Part shown: positions 22,048-31,753 of the stretch, one piece after another
How the letters are laid out: each line of letters opens with the position of its first letter
Numbering within the stretch: position 1 is the stretch's first letter
Assembly (NCBI GenBank): GCA_003313425.1
Contig: NHZP01000026.1
Location: 186,001-250,000, forward strand
Direction of reading: 5' to 3'
DNA: 64,000 nt
From: Pseudopyrenochaeta lycopersici
Taxonomy: Eukaryota; Ascomycota; Dothideomycetes; Pleosporales; Pseudopyrenochaetaceae
Made by a program: the position numbers and the translations under genes
Notes under the pieces: model-generated
Seen by the model: the letters and a program-made list of their open reading frames with translations, nothing else
Told to the model about the DNA's origin: nothing
Databases searched by the model: none

Positions 22048-22209
22048 CTAGGCTCGAGTTAGCACCCAGTGGTGTGAAAGGAGCAAGTGGAACGAGCAAA
22101 CAGGAAGGAGCCAAAAGCAGGGGCAATATAAGGCAGCGGACACAAGAACCAGGAACCCACGAGGCTGAGACGGACGGTTTGGGCTGGATGGTGCGGCAGT
22201 CAGGCGTCA

Positions 22210-23770
22210 TGATTGGTTGCGGCAACACCAAGCTGATAGGGCCAATAGGAGATGGTGTGGAATATTGAATGAAGTATAAAGTCCAATTGTGTTTGAATAG
22301 TTTTCAAAAGGGCGGAAAGGTGGGGAGTCTTTGTATACAAGTGTCTCTGGGACTTGCGACAGCGTGGCAAAGGACATGTTTTCATGTCCTTAGGGACGCA
22401 GTGCAGCGATTTTGCTTGAGCTGGTATGGTTCTGAATGTTGCGAACCAGGCAAATGCCAAGTTTTGCCTCGGAACCAAGCAATGTTTGCCTACTTTTCAA
22501 GCAATGGTTTGCCTTGTTCCCAAGCAATTTGCCTTCTTCTATGGCATTCCCCTAGCGTTTCATGATGATCAGAAGGCCATGGTTCCAACGTCTTTACTTG
22601 CGCCTGTGGTTCGCAAAATTGCGGACTGCAGTAAGCCGCTTGGCAATCGTGCCCTGGAACCGACCTCGCTGACCGGTCCTAAGCGTCGGTTTCTGTCACT
22701 TGAACGTGACGTGTGCTTGTCCTTGCTATTAAACACCAATAATTGCTTACCATTGAATACTATTCGGAGTTCCTATTCGCAATGTCTACTGCTGTCGAGA
22801 ACGGAACTACCGTCCTGTTGAATCAAGTCTAGGCCTTCCGACCCTCGGCGCTCCATGACACCAATGTCCGATTCTTGACCGGCTGCTTCAGCTACAAGTA
22901 ATGGCTGATCTACCAATTGAATGGTAATGTAGAACGACCATCCTCTCTGACAACCCTGGCAATTTTTCGTGACCTTTTCTACAACCAGTCTCTCGGACAT
23001 GCCAGAATATTGAACGTCAGGTGTACGAATTCGAAATAAGTACGGCGGGCTAGGAGTGGCTACCGAAAGCATTTTGATAGCGAGCAGACGCTGGAGGGAA
23101 GGACACTGCGCTGGGGCGGATGACCATGAAATCGCAGAATAAATATGCAGGCACCCAAAATGAGCGCATTGAAAGATTGGATGGGAATCAGGTGAGCCAG
23201 AATCCTCATACATGCGTCAAAAAGGGGCGTACGACAGATTTGCAGTGATCGATATTGAAGATGGGACTAGGCGGGAGGGATACATTTGCGCGTGACCAGT
23301 CCTCGCCAAGGATAGGGCATTCGAGCTTGCGATAGCATGTCCTTTCTTGTCTGATTTCTGTTTTCTAGCAGACTTTTACAAATTGAACCTCAGAAGTTGC
23401 AAGAGGGTTTTCGTGAAGTGACAGCTTAGTCAGCCAATCGGAGTGATGATGCGATCTGATTCGGTATGAGCTGTACCGACCCGCGTGTATCCGCAACACC
23501 AACAGCTGTGCAGCAGTGTTGACGGCGTGCTCAACTTTTGATGGATATATTAAATTTCGAGTCGTCGGCAAATTCTGTCCTCCGCCTCATGTATCCCTGT
23601 GAAGTCCTCCAAGACTTACGAGCGGCCCGTTTGGCTGGCGCAATCTCTCAAAATTCCACGTTCAATCGGCCACGCTGATCCCCTATCTCATCTGATCCAC
23701 AGCCTCATCCCAACTTTTTCCCAACACCTACGCCACCTCCCCTCTCCGCCAAACCGCTTAGCTCTTCACG
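22210..23770. other. Intergenic region upstream of the Mpv17-like gene
   Basis: About 1.5 kb with no supported gene. It includes short imperfect direct repeats at 22455-22535, listed separately. A pyrimidine-rich stretch just before 23771 looks like the Mpv17-like leader. Confidence 0.4.
22455..22535. repeat. Short imperfect direct repeats, about 22-bp period
   Basis: The motif caagcaatg(g)tttgcc recurs at about 22476, 22498 and 22521, with a weaker earlier unit (ccaagttttgcc near 22458). The copies differ by small indels. They lie in non-coding DNA and encode nothing evident. Confidence 0.5.
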
Positions 23771-24491
23771 ATGAAGCTCCATCCGATGGCAGTCGCCTGC
23801 CTTTCCGCCCTCGTAATCGACTCTTGCTCCAATATCATCGCACAGCGCCTCAAGGCATGGAACGAATCCAGACCCTTCGTATTCGACCGCGTTCTCTTCT
23901 TCCAATTCGCTTTCATGGTCGTCCTCACCGCGCCAATAAACTACCACTGGCAGAATTGGCTGGAACGCACCTTTCCGGGGTGGAAGACGGTCAAGCAGAC
24001 CCGACATGCAGGTGCCGGGGAGGAGGAGAAGGGAATAATGCTGAAGGAAGATGGGGAGGATAAGAGGATGATCGAGGAGGAGGTCAGGGTAAGGAATTGG
24101 TGGAACATCTTCAGGAAGTGGTTTACCGATGTGAGTATGGGCTTTGGAAGTTGGTGGATCGTGCTGACGCGTGGTAGTGTATCACTATGGGCGCACTCTT
24201 GAACCAGTCTATGTTCTTGATACTGATAGGTCTCCTGAAAGGGAAGACTGTTGCGCTAATTGTGCAAGATTTTAGAAATGTATGTGCACTTGCAGTGAGC
24301 GTGAAGTTGGACTCGAGAGCTGATTCATCGCATAGGAGCTATTTGGCCTAATTTTCGACTCGTACAAAGTGTGGCCCATCGCCAACTTCTTCTCAACGAC
24401 GTACATCCCCGTGGAGCGTCGCATGATCTTTCTCAGCTTCTGTGGGCTGTTATGGAACATCTACTTGTCATTGGTCGCTGCTCGATTATAG
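23771..24491 (+). CDS. Mpv17/PMP22 family membrane protein
   Basis: Exons 23771-24130, 24178-24279 and 24336-24491 are all multiples of three and give 205 aa. The family comprises four-helix channel-like proteins of the mitochondrial inner membrane or peroxisome (yeast Sym1, mammalian Mpv17 and PMP22). Visible features: an N-terminal helix HPMAVACLSALVIDSCSNII, a second helix with APINYHWQNWLE, a charged insert of about 35 residues rich in Glu/Lys (EEEKGIMLKEDGEDKRMIEE), a third helix MGALLNQSMFLILIGLL, and the C-terminal signature IPVERRMIF followed by LLWNIYLSL, like the family WNxYLS. The charged insert is longer than usual. It converges on the TMEM53-like gene, with only 93 bp between stops. 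Confidence 0.9.
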
Positions 24492-24584
24492 ATTATCACA
24501 AATTCAAACATCTTCACTTTCATTATTATCATATGTCTAGTCTTATGCTCTATGAGAAGCAAACATGCATAGCCGTGACCAAGT

Positions 24585-25442
24585 CTAGCTCTCCCGCGGT
24601 CCTGCGTTCCATGCCCCCATAACCGCTGCCCAGTACTTCGTTTCATCTTCACGAACGTGTCCGCAATGAGCGCTCTTCTCGAACTGCACTTTCGTAACAT
24701 CCCATCCCTTCGCCTTTGCGATATTGGCATGCTCGTCAGCTTCTTCAAACCCTACCATCAAGTCCGCGCGGCTATACAAATACACCCGCGGCACGCTCTT
24801 GTCGAAGACTTTTTCGTCATTCAGCTCCTCGCACAGTGTTACCATTTTATTGGGCCGGCGCATCACCGTGTTAACAAGGAAAGTGGCGACTAGAAGCAGA
24901 TGTACTAATGCGCCGCCGAACCATCTCCAAAACCACGTCTTGGGCAATGATGCGGATATTGCCGCGTGGCTTTTCATCCAAGGCCCTTTCGTCGGACTCG
25001 AATCCAGAATCTGTGCACGCATTGGCAACATCGTTCCAAATTGCTGTTTCCACACCTTCGCGAATTCATTGACCTGATTGCCACCCCCATTTGAAAAGCT
25101 ATGGACAAGGACCTCGCCTCTCGCTTTTACATGCTCCAAAACGACATCCATGGCGGGTTTCAGTAATAGCCCGTAGCTGGCCGTCCGACGGAACATGTCT
25201 TGCGTGAAGCATCGTACCAACAGGATCCGGGATGTGGGGAAGAGCTTCTGGTAGGAGATTGTGTACTTTGCAATGTGTTTTGCTGCTGCTGCGTTCCAAG
25301 CAAACAACAATACTAAGGGAGTCTGTTCGGCTGATGTTGAGAGGTACGACGGCGATGTCCAGAGGTATGTGTTATGCCCTATCTTCTGAAAGTCGGAAAG
25401 TGGTTTCGCGATTTCGTCCGGCGGAGTTTGTGGGGCCACCAT
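24585..25442 (-). CDS. TMEM53/DUF829 family alpha/beta hydrolase-like protein
   Basis: A single exon of 285 aa. The DUF829/TMEM53 (PaxU-like) family adopts an alpha/beta-hydrolase fold. Members occur at the nuclear envelope in animals and as uncharacterised hydrolases in fungi. The fold is recognisable from PLVLLFAWNAAAAKHIAKY at the first strand, the nucleophile elbow VHSFSNGGG, the likely acid in YSRADLMV, and the likely base in SAHCGHVRED. A hydrophobic segment, ALVHLLLVATFLVNTV, lies in the lid region and may contact membrane. The catalytic triad is complete, so enzymatic activity is plausible, but the substrate is unknown. Confidence 0.88.
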   Translation of the reverse strand: MVAPQTPPDEIAKPLSDFQKIGHNTYLWTSPSYLSTSAEQTPLVLLFAWNAAAAKHIAKYTISYQKLFPTSRILLVRCFTQDMFRRTASYGLLLKPAMDVVLEHVKARGEVLVHSFSNGGGNQVNEFAKVWKQQFGTMLPMRAQILDSSPTKGPWMKSHAAISASLPKTWFWRWFGGALVHLLLVATFLVNTVMRRPNKMVTLCEELNDEKVFDKSVPRVYLYSRADLMVGFEEADEHANIAKAKGWDVTKVQFEKSAHCGHVREDETKYWAAVMGAWNAGPRES

Positions 25443-25810
25443 CCTCGAGGTAAAGTGTTAAGGGCTGAGAGGAGGATAATCGTACAGAACGTTCAGATAT
25501 GAATGCGATTTACAATTTTTCGGAACAATGTTCACAATCTTTGCGCTGTTGTGATACCGTCAAGGGGCTTGGTGCAAGATGTAGTATCATTACCACGTGG
25601 AGGTGCTACCTATGCGTGAATTTAAAGGACCTCGGTACCTATTTTATTGGCTCCAAAGCTCGCAAGCCCTTCCCAAATTGATTGCCATGTTATAACCTTG
25701 GGGCAATCCTCCAAACCTAACATTCAAATCCAATCCACTCCAGTAGGTCGACTAAACCTCCCGATTTCCAAACAATGGCCGTAAAGATCGGTTGGTAGCT
25801 TTGTGTGGTA
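25443..25810. other. Intergenic region upstream of the TMEM53-like gene
   Basis: About 370 bp, containing the TMEM53-like promoter and the 3' end of the first IFI6/27-like gene. Nothing coding is seen. Confidence 0.4.
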
Positions 25811-26220
25811 TCATCCCCCTCGTCTCACGAACCACATTGCAGCTGAAGACACCATGGCACCAGCTTGTGCCGCACCAGCAGCAATACTCGCCCCATATCC
25901 ACCCATAGCAGCACTTTGGGCAGTCGCATATATGCCACCGGCAGGCACGTAGCTAAAGTAGCTCATGATGCTAGCTGCTGCAGAGCCTATAACTAAATCA
26001 ATATTGAAACCAAGCATCGTGAAAAAAAAGCAATTTATACAAAAGGACATAAAAGGCAATACACACCGGAAACAGGTCCGCTGGCACTCAGCCCAATAGC
26101 ACTGAAGAATGGAACTGTGGCTGCCGCAGGCGTGAAGAGGACAATGCCATTTACGACGTGGAAGATCGTCTGATATGGGTGTGCGGTGATCCAGTTGAGG
26201 AGTGCTTGATGAGCAGCCAT
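25811..26220 (-). CDS. IFI6/IFI27-like (ISG12 family) small membrane protein, copy 1
   Basis: Exons 26067-26220 and 25811-25986 give 109 aa. Exon 1 has a soluble start (MAAHQALLNWITAHPYQ) followed by a hydrophobic segment, NGIVLFTPAAATVPFFSAIG. The splice joins GPVSG to SAAASIMSYF, and the second half carries IYATAQSAAMGGYGASIAAG. This Gly/Ala-rich pattern, with AGS-type AASIMS and AxxQSAAMGGYG, is that of the IFI6/IFI27 family. In animals these are interferon-induced mitochondrial or nuclear-envelope proteins, while fungal members are largely uncharacterised. It is tandem with a second copy that has exactly the same exon-1 length (154 nt). Confidence 0.8.
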
Positions 26221-26491
26221 TGCTTTTTTGCTGCCGCAAAAGCCTTGCTCAGATGAGGAAAAGACTTGGGAATAATGGCAGTGGGCAAACGTGCTGCGGC
26301 TAGTTTTATCGTGGGCGTGATTACAAGGCTGAGATTCAGCCTCGTTGCATCTTACGTTAAAAGTTTCAACACATATCTAAGTAAGCAACTTCCAGCGTGG
26401 CACAGCATTTCGTTGGCTGTCAACGTTACACATGCATATTTCTACAAGGACTCGCATCCTGTGGACACACGGATCACCGGCTCGTGACGCG

Positions 26492-26935
26492 TCAAGGCGG
26501 ACGGCGTTTGTACCAACTCGTCTTATGATCTTTGTTATGAGGCCTCCATCTCCATCGGTGTCTGCTCAACAGATATATCACTGCCGATGATACCCCAGCG
26601 CTGATCCGCACTGCATTGTCAACATCTACTGTTCCGTACCCTCCCATTGCCGCGCTTTGTATAGTGGCATATACGCCCTTTGTTGGCACTTCCCCAAAGA
26701 AACGCATAGCTCTTGACGCTCCCGAGTCTGGAAACAGTCATCAATTCAAGTAAGAGTAGATAACACAATAATTGAACGTACTACGATCTGGCCCATTTCT
26801 ACTGAAGCCAAGCGCACAGAAGATGGGCGTCGTAATGATCGCGGGCTTGAACATGATGACGCCGTTGGCAAGGTGTAAGAGTGTCTGGCGTGGGTTCGCA
26901 GCAATCCAGTCGGTAATTCGTCTAGTGGTGGACAT
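26492..26935 (-). CDS. IFI6/IFI27-like (ISG12 family) small membrane protein, copy 2
   Basis: Exons 26782-26935 (154 nt, same length and phase as copy 1) and 26492-26727 give 129 aa. Exon 1 reads MSTTRRITDWIAANPRQTLL, then a hydrophobic segment, MFKPAIITTPIFCALGF. Exon 2 carries RFFGEVPTKGVYATIQSAAM and GGYGTVDVDNAVRISAG, then a basic tail rich in His/Arg/Trp that copy 1 lacks. Two donors one codon apart (GTAGTA or GTACGT) fit the frame; GTACGT is the better match. It clearly shares ancestry with copy 1 but has diverged at most positions, so the duplication is not recent. Membrane location is inferred from hydrophobicity. Confidence 0.75.
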
Positions 26936-27439
26936 GCTAATGATACTCTAATATTTCACTTTCCGAGAAGATTGGAGCAGAAGGGTCTCGATGTTGAGGC
27001 TAGCGCTGAGAAAGATATCCTAATGGAGTTTATGGTAATGGATAAGTGGATGTCTGAAAGCTCAGTGGCACTTTCAATTGCGTTAAGGGACCGAAATCTA
27101 ACTAGTCTCGGTCGATGAAGATGCAACCTGTCTCACGTTAGCGATGTGGCACGGCTGCAGCTGGGCGGTGCAATTGATTGGCCATGGATGTTGCACACTG
27201 TAACAACCTCCCTGACTTGACTGTGGGCGCCTAGAATCCCATGGGATTGATAAACTTATCCGCACGGCAGTGTTCCTGATCTATATGTCCACATCAAATC
27301 TCACCCCACTCCCAACATTCTTGCCCAGTATAGATACCAGGAGTTAGGCAGGGCGTATCCACCACGCCATATCTCAGGCAGAAAACGTCCAGAATGTTCT
27401 ACGAGTATGTTTAACAATTGCAGACACGATGACTACAAC
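26936..27439. other. Intergenic region between IFI-like copy 2 and its decayed relative
   Basis: About 500 bp without a supported gene; it would hold the promoter of copy 2. Confidence 0.35.
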
Positions 27440-27760
27440 TCGTACCCACATCGCAACTATCGTCGCACCATTTGCGCGCTTTGCATAATAGCAAACCGGC
27501 TGCGAGCAGGCACGTTGCCAAAGTAGCTCATAAACTTACACGACAGTTATTCTTCTTTTAGTAAGTTTTGGTTCAAAATTAAGCGCAAAGTGATATCAGA
27601 GACATTCGTGCTGCACCCATACCCAATACAGTAAAGATTTGGTTGATGGTTTCAGACACCAGGAAAAAGGTGATCTCAAGATATTCGGGATTTTTCGGAT
27701 TCAGTGGCTCTTGATCAAATCATTGACGGCTTGAAGTGCGGGTATGTTGCTGATCCGCGG
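27440..27760 (-). pseudogene. Decayed third IFI6/IFI27-like copy
   Basis: On the minus strand, a stretch ending near 27450 reads FMSYFGNVPARSRFAIMQSA followed by an early stop, clearly parallel to MSYFSYVPAGGIYATAQSA of copy 1. About 130 bp upstream, a frame gives NPEYLEITFFLVSETINQIF then TVLGMGAARMS, parallel to the exon-1 hydrophobic segment of copy 2. Stops and frame changes lie between and before these pieces, no good start codon is seen, and the conserved MGGYG is lost. I read this as a degenerate tandem copy in the same orientation as the two intact ones. Exact limits are uncertain. Confidence 0.5.
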
Positions 27761-28031
27761 GTCCACGTTGAGGATTGAGCGCGGAGACAATATGATCAGA
27801 GAGGTTGCGCTGCAAAGATGTGAGTTACCGAGATCTATATTTAGGGTAACAATGAATCACTTAGTCTTGATTGGCATCCATGGTATAATGGTATTGACGT
27901 GGCACAACTTCATCTTACGTGTCACTACAGCGAGCTTGCTCCGACCACATTGGAGAACAGCGTACAGCATGTGCCCAGGTATTCTGTTTCCATGTTTGCG
28001 CACCCTATCTCGAATAAGCTTTTGTATATCT

Positions 28032-28796
28032 TCAACCGATCCACCGCCTCCCTACCGCCTCACTCACTCCCTGCACCCAACTCCCAAAGCTCTCATTTTT
28101 CGCAAGAGCAAAGTTATGACTCCAAATCCCGAACTGTTCGTGGATGTTGAAACTGCTGTCATTTCTAGTCGGTGTATCAGGTGGAACGCTACTGCAAGCA
28201 TATGCCAGAACTGGATTCTGCTCATTATGCAAATCGAAGTCTCCGTCGGCACTGCTCCACTGCGTGCAGCCCTGACATCTCGCAGTGATCTGCCAGTGCG
28301 AGGAGTTGGCAGTAGTCCCGGCTTCAACAAGAGTGTACGTTGCACCCTCGTAGGGGTAAGGGATAGCGTAGTATCCACTAAGCGGTGGTCAGGATCTTGA
28401 CGATTGATCTGGAACGTGATAACATACAAAGCCATCCTACTACTGACAATTACCTTTTCACCCTCAGTCGCCCCGGTCGCCCATGACACAGAGAGTGGAT
28501 TATTTGTCATATGGCCGCCCCATGCTAGGCCACACCAGGCGAACGATATTGGAGAGACGACCTGGAATATTGCGTCTGAAGTTGATGCGTTGGCGGGCAA
28601 GGCGATGCGGTAAGATACACCATTGGAGTGTGTGATGGACGAGAAAGTTATGCTAGTCGTTGGATCGTAGTATTTGGACGCTTCAGCTTGCGCAGATGCT
28701 GTAACATGTCAGGAGGAAGAAATTGGAGAGATTAAGCAGTTTCGACATACCAATGCCTGCTAGTAAAATGCTAGCAATACCCGTCGCGAAACGCAT
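28032..28796 (-). CDS. Secreted stand-alone cytochrome domain (cellobiose-dehydrogenase cytochrome/DOMON type)
   Basis: Exons 28751-28796, 28428-28698 and 28032-28377 give 220 aa. A signal peptide (MRFATGIASILLAGIASAQA) precedes one domain matching the haem-b cytochrome of cellobiose dehydrogenase (AA8). The haem ligands are predicted to be Met79 in AWGGHMTNN and His185 in FNIHEQFG. ARCQGCTQW supplies the conserved disulphide pair seen in CDH cytochromes (RCQGCTEW-like). The protein ends soon after the domain: no flavin dehydrogenase, no CBM1, and no clear transmembrane anchor. Such single-domain cytochromes may pass electrons to lytic polysaccharide monooxygenases or reduce metals outside the cell; the partner is not in this window. 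Splicing is needed to join the frames, so unspliced translation hides the second half. Confidence 0.85.
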
Positions 28797-29587
28797 CCCT
28801 AGCTGTAAAAAATGCCGCAAACGCAATACAGGACGTATAATTGCAAGCCTGCACAAGTTATCTGGTGGGGATCACAGCTTTTAAACGCACATGGCGCGGC
28901 CACTGACGTCTTGCTAATTACGCATATCGCAATCATCTCTATGCCCGGGGTAATAGATGATGCTGGTATAAACAAAGGGCCAAGTGCCATATAGTAGACT
29001 TTCACAGAATGACCCGGAAGTTAACCGCGTTGTCGTTGGTATTCGAATCGGCTATTCTGCGATTGGCTACTCCACACCTGGGATAGATAAAGGCTAAGAG
29101 CTGCTTAACCGGGCATCAATGCAAGTATTAGCAGAGATGAAGATCATTCGTTTTGCATAGAAGATTTTAAGTTGAATTTGGATCTTAGTGTGACCTTATG
29201 ATACGCACATCGCCGTGTGCCCTTCGGTAGGCGCAGCTAGAGCATACTGGGAGGAGTCAGAATTCGCGCGACGGACCAAGTTTAATGAACCAAGTATAGG
29301 GTATAATTTTACTGAGCCAAATAGCAGTCAGTTTGTTCTAGAAGCAAGGCTTTGTACCAAATGTGTCGTGACACTCTGATCGAGAATGAAATACATTTTC
29401 CGATCAATCTCAAAGGGCTTGCCAGATTCATGTAGATCTGTGATCAGAACGATGAATTGAATTTCTTCTACCAACCACTCGTATGGGGGCAGACGGGAAG
29501 CAAGTTTGTAGTTTAATAACACTCATTTCCCCATTTAAGGACCTGTTAGTCGAGGTTGCAGCTATACATCATTTTATAAGCTTCCGC
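28797..29587. other. Intergenic region, cytochrome gene to acetate kinase
   Basis: About 790 bp carrying the promoter of the cytochrome-domain gene and the 3' flank of the acetate kinase gene. A small minus-strand frame at 29328-29522 has no support. Confidence 0.4.
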
Positions 29588-30847
29588 CTATTTCTTCCCC
29601 ACAAAGCGATCTTTATCTACCAGTACACCCCTCGCCATCTCTAATTGCTCATCTGTTTGAACAACTAACGTCTTGTACTTCGCGCTATCTGTACTGATGT
29701 CCGTCACAACATCTTTAACAGCTGTACCATTTTTCTGATCATCAAGTTCAAAGCCGAGACACTTCACACCCTGTACCACCGCCTTTCTCAACTTATCGCC
29801 CCTCTCGCCAATGCCGCCCGCGAATACCAGCGCATCCACCTTACCGTCCAGCTTGGTAAAATACGGTGCGACGTAGTTCAAGACGCGATCGACAAAGATG
29901 TTGAACGCAAGTTTGTCTTCCTCCCGCTCTGAAGAACTGATCTTGCCAAAGTCCGTAGTACCCGTGAGACTCTTCCAACCGCTATTTTTGTTCAAGATTT
30001 CTTCAGCCTGCGTAATGTGCATCTTTTCACTTGAGCTCCTGCTCGGTTTCCCCGCACTGTGCGTGAAGTGGAACATCAAGCTAGGATCAATAGATCCGGA
30101 GCGAGTTGCTCCTGGGAGACCAGCAAGAGGCGTAAGGCCCATGGAAGTGTCGAGCGACTTGCCGCCTTTGATGCAGCATGCCGAAGCGCCAGAACCGAGA
30201 TGCAGGGCGATGATGTTGATCTGGTCCGCAGGCTTCTCCAGATATGTAGACACGGCGTGCACGATGAAGGAGTAGCTGATACCATGGAACCCATATTTTC
30301 GAAGTTTGTTCTTCTTTGCAATTTTCTGGTCGATTGGATAGGTGCAGATGTAATCTGGTAGTGTGTTGTGGAATGACGAGTCAAAGTAGGCAATATTCTT
30401 CGCATGTGGCAGGATGTTTGCCACAGCACGAACGATACTGAGTGCTGGCGCATTGTGCAGCGGAGCGAGGTCAGACAATTCTTCGATATGATGATAAGTT
30501 GCCTTATCAATGACCTGACTCCTCGGATAGTCTCCACCATGAACTACACGATGACATGTGAACCGAATGTCCTCCTTCCGATTCAACTCATGAAGGCCCT
30601 TGTCGTTAGTCAAGTGGTCCAAGATGTAGCGGAATCCGTCTTCCTGTGATTGTACATTCTCTAATTCTTTGCCCTTCACTCTTTCATCGCCCCGCTCATA
30701 CTTAAGCTTAGCAGGTGGCGCAGTCAGGCCTTCAACTGTTGCTTCTGCGAGTTGTGTTGGTGCCGCGGATTCGTCTTCTGGAGTCTTATATACGGAGATC
30801 TTGACGCTAGATGACCCAGCGTTGATGGAGAGGATGATCTCAGGCAT
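29588..30847 (-). CDS. Acetate kinase
   Basis: A single exon of 419 aa. The enzyme interconverts acetyl phosphate plus ADP with acetate plus ATP. The ATG at 30847 is chosen over an upstream one because MPEIILSINAGSSSVKISVY is the canonical ASKHA-fold start. Other diagnostic motifs: HRVVHGG, FDSSFH, KYGFHGISY, HLGSGASAC with SLDTSMGLTPLAGLPGATRS, and FAGGIGERG near the C terminus. In fungi this enzyme is thought to pair with phosphoketolase in a route from sugar phosphates to acetate; no phosphoketolase gene is in this window. No targeting peptide is visible. It is divergent from the SDR gene, with about 900 bp between starts. Confidence 0.96.
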   Translation of the reverse strand: MPEIILSINAGSSSVKISVYKTPEDESAAPTQLAEATVEGLTAPPAKLKYERGDERVKGKELENVQSQEDGFRYILDHLTNDKGLHELNRKEDIRFTCHRVVHGGDYPRSQVIDKATYHHIEELSDLAPLHNAPALSIVRAVANILPHAKNIAYFDSSFHNTLPDYICTYPIDQKIAKKNKLRKYGFHGISYSFIVHAVSTYLEKPADQINIIALHLGSGASACCIKGGKSLDTSMGLTPLAGLPGATRSGSIDPSLMFHFTHSAGKPSRSSSEKMHITQAEEILNKNSGWKSLTGTTDFGKISSSEREEDKLAFNIFVDRVLNYVAPYFTKLDGKVDALVFAGGIGERGDKLRKAVVQGVKCLGFELDDQKNGTAVKDVVTDISTDSAKYKTLVVQTDEQLEMARGVLVDKDRFVGKK

Positions 30848-31753
30848 GGCTAGTCGAAGTGATGAGATGAATGTGATCGGCTTCTTCCCCAAAGATGCGT
30901 ATCAATGCTGCTATGAAAATATCTCTTTCGCCTAGATAGCGTTTCACTGTCTCTTAGCTCCTGCTCTTTTGAAAGATTATCGTATCCAAGGGACGGTAGC
31001 GCAGCGACTGGCACCAGACAACGATAAGTGAGGAATAGCAATTAGATACAAGTTTAAAAGAAATCCAGAGTCGACTGTGACTCAGTCAATTTAGGGTAAT
31101 CCTTTCAGGCGATGGAAGCAAAAAGAGTCTCATAATTATCGTCCCACGTGCAGACGCGAGAGGTCGAATGATCGGAAGACGCGGAGCTGCACACCCAACA
31201 AGTTCTCTTCTACTGCCACAGCCCGCCTCTGTTGCCGGGTTTCGTCATGCTTACATCAACCAAACCTTGTATACTTCATCATAACCTTGAATTAGAAGGA
31301 CGGGCTTGCGTGAACACTGTATCCTTCGTGTCGCGACGCGATTGTTCGGCGATTGAGAAAAAGGTAGTCAACGTGACGTCACCGTAGCCACTTTTGGCGC
31401 GTTCCCATCTACCACAACCATGAGTTTGGATACCGTTCAAGTTTGTGCTCTTCGCTTTCTTGGCGTCTGATATATCGTTTTGGGATCGATGCCTAGTTCA
31501 AATATATGGCACATCAGCAATAATATGTTGGTACGACCACTGGACCCCGCAATGTACGGTAAGCCTTCCGCTGCGGGGAAATCTCAAGGTAACATTTCGA
31601 GTCGTACATCTCATCAAGTCGTGCTTTTGAAATCTTAAGTTTTCAAAAATTTCTTTCAATTACCGTTTATTCTCTATTCTCTGGTGTCCGCCCCGCTCCA
31701 CTATCCGTCCTGGTTTCACGGCTCGTACAATACAACCCGCTCAAGGAAGCAAA
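30848..31753. promoter_or_regulatory. Divergent promoter region, acetate kinase and SDR
   Basis: About 900 bp with no supported gene. The 80 bp before the SDR start are pyrimidine-rich and then CA-rich, typical of fungal leaders. Confidence 0.4.

Noticed and set aside
21651..22268. 205-codon plus-strand and 221-codon minus-strand frames next to the alcohol dehydrogenase
   Set aside because: Both run through the ADH coding end and have biased composition; a different minus frame (21804-22047) is the one that looks coding.
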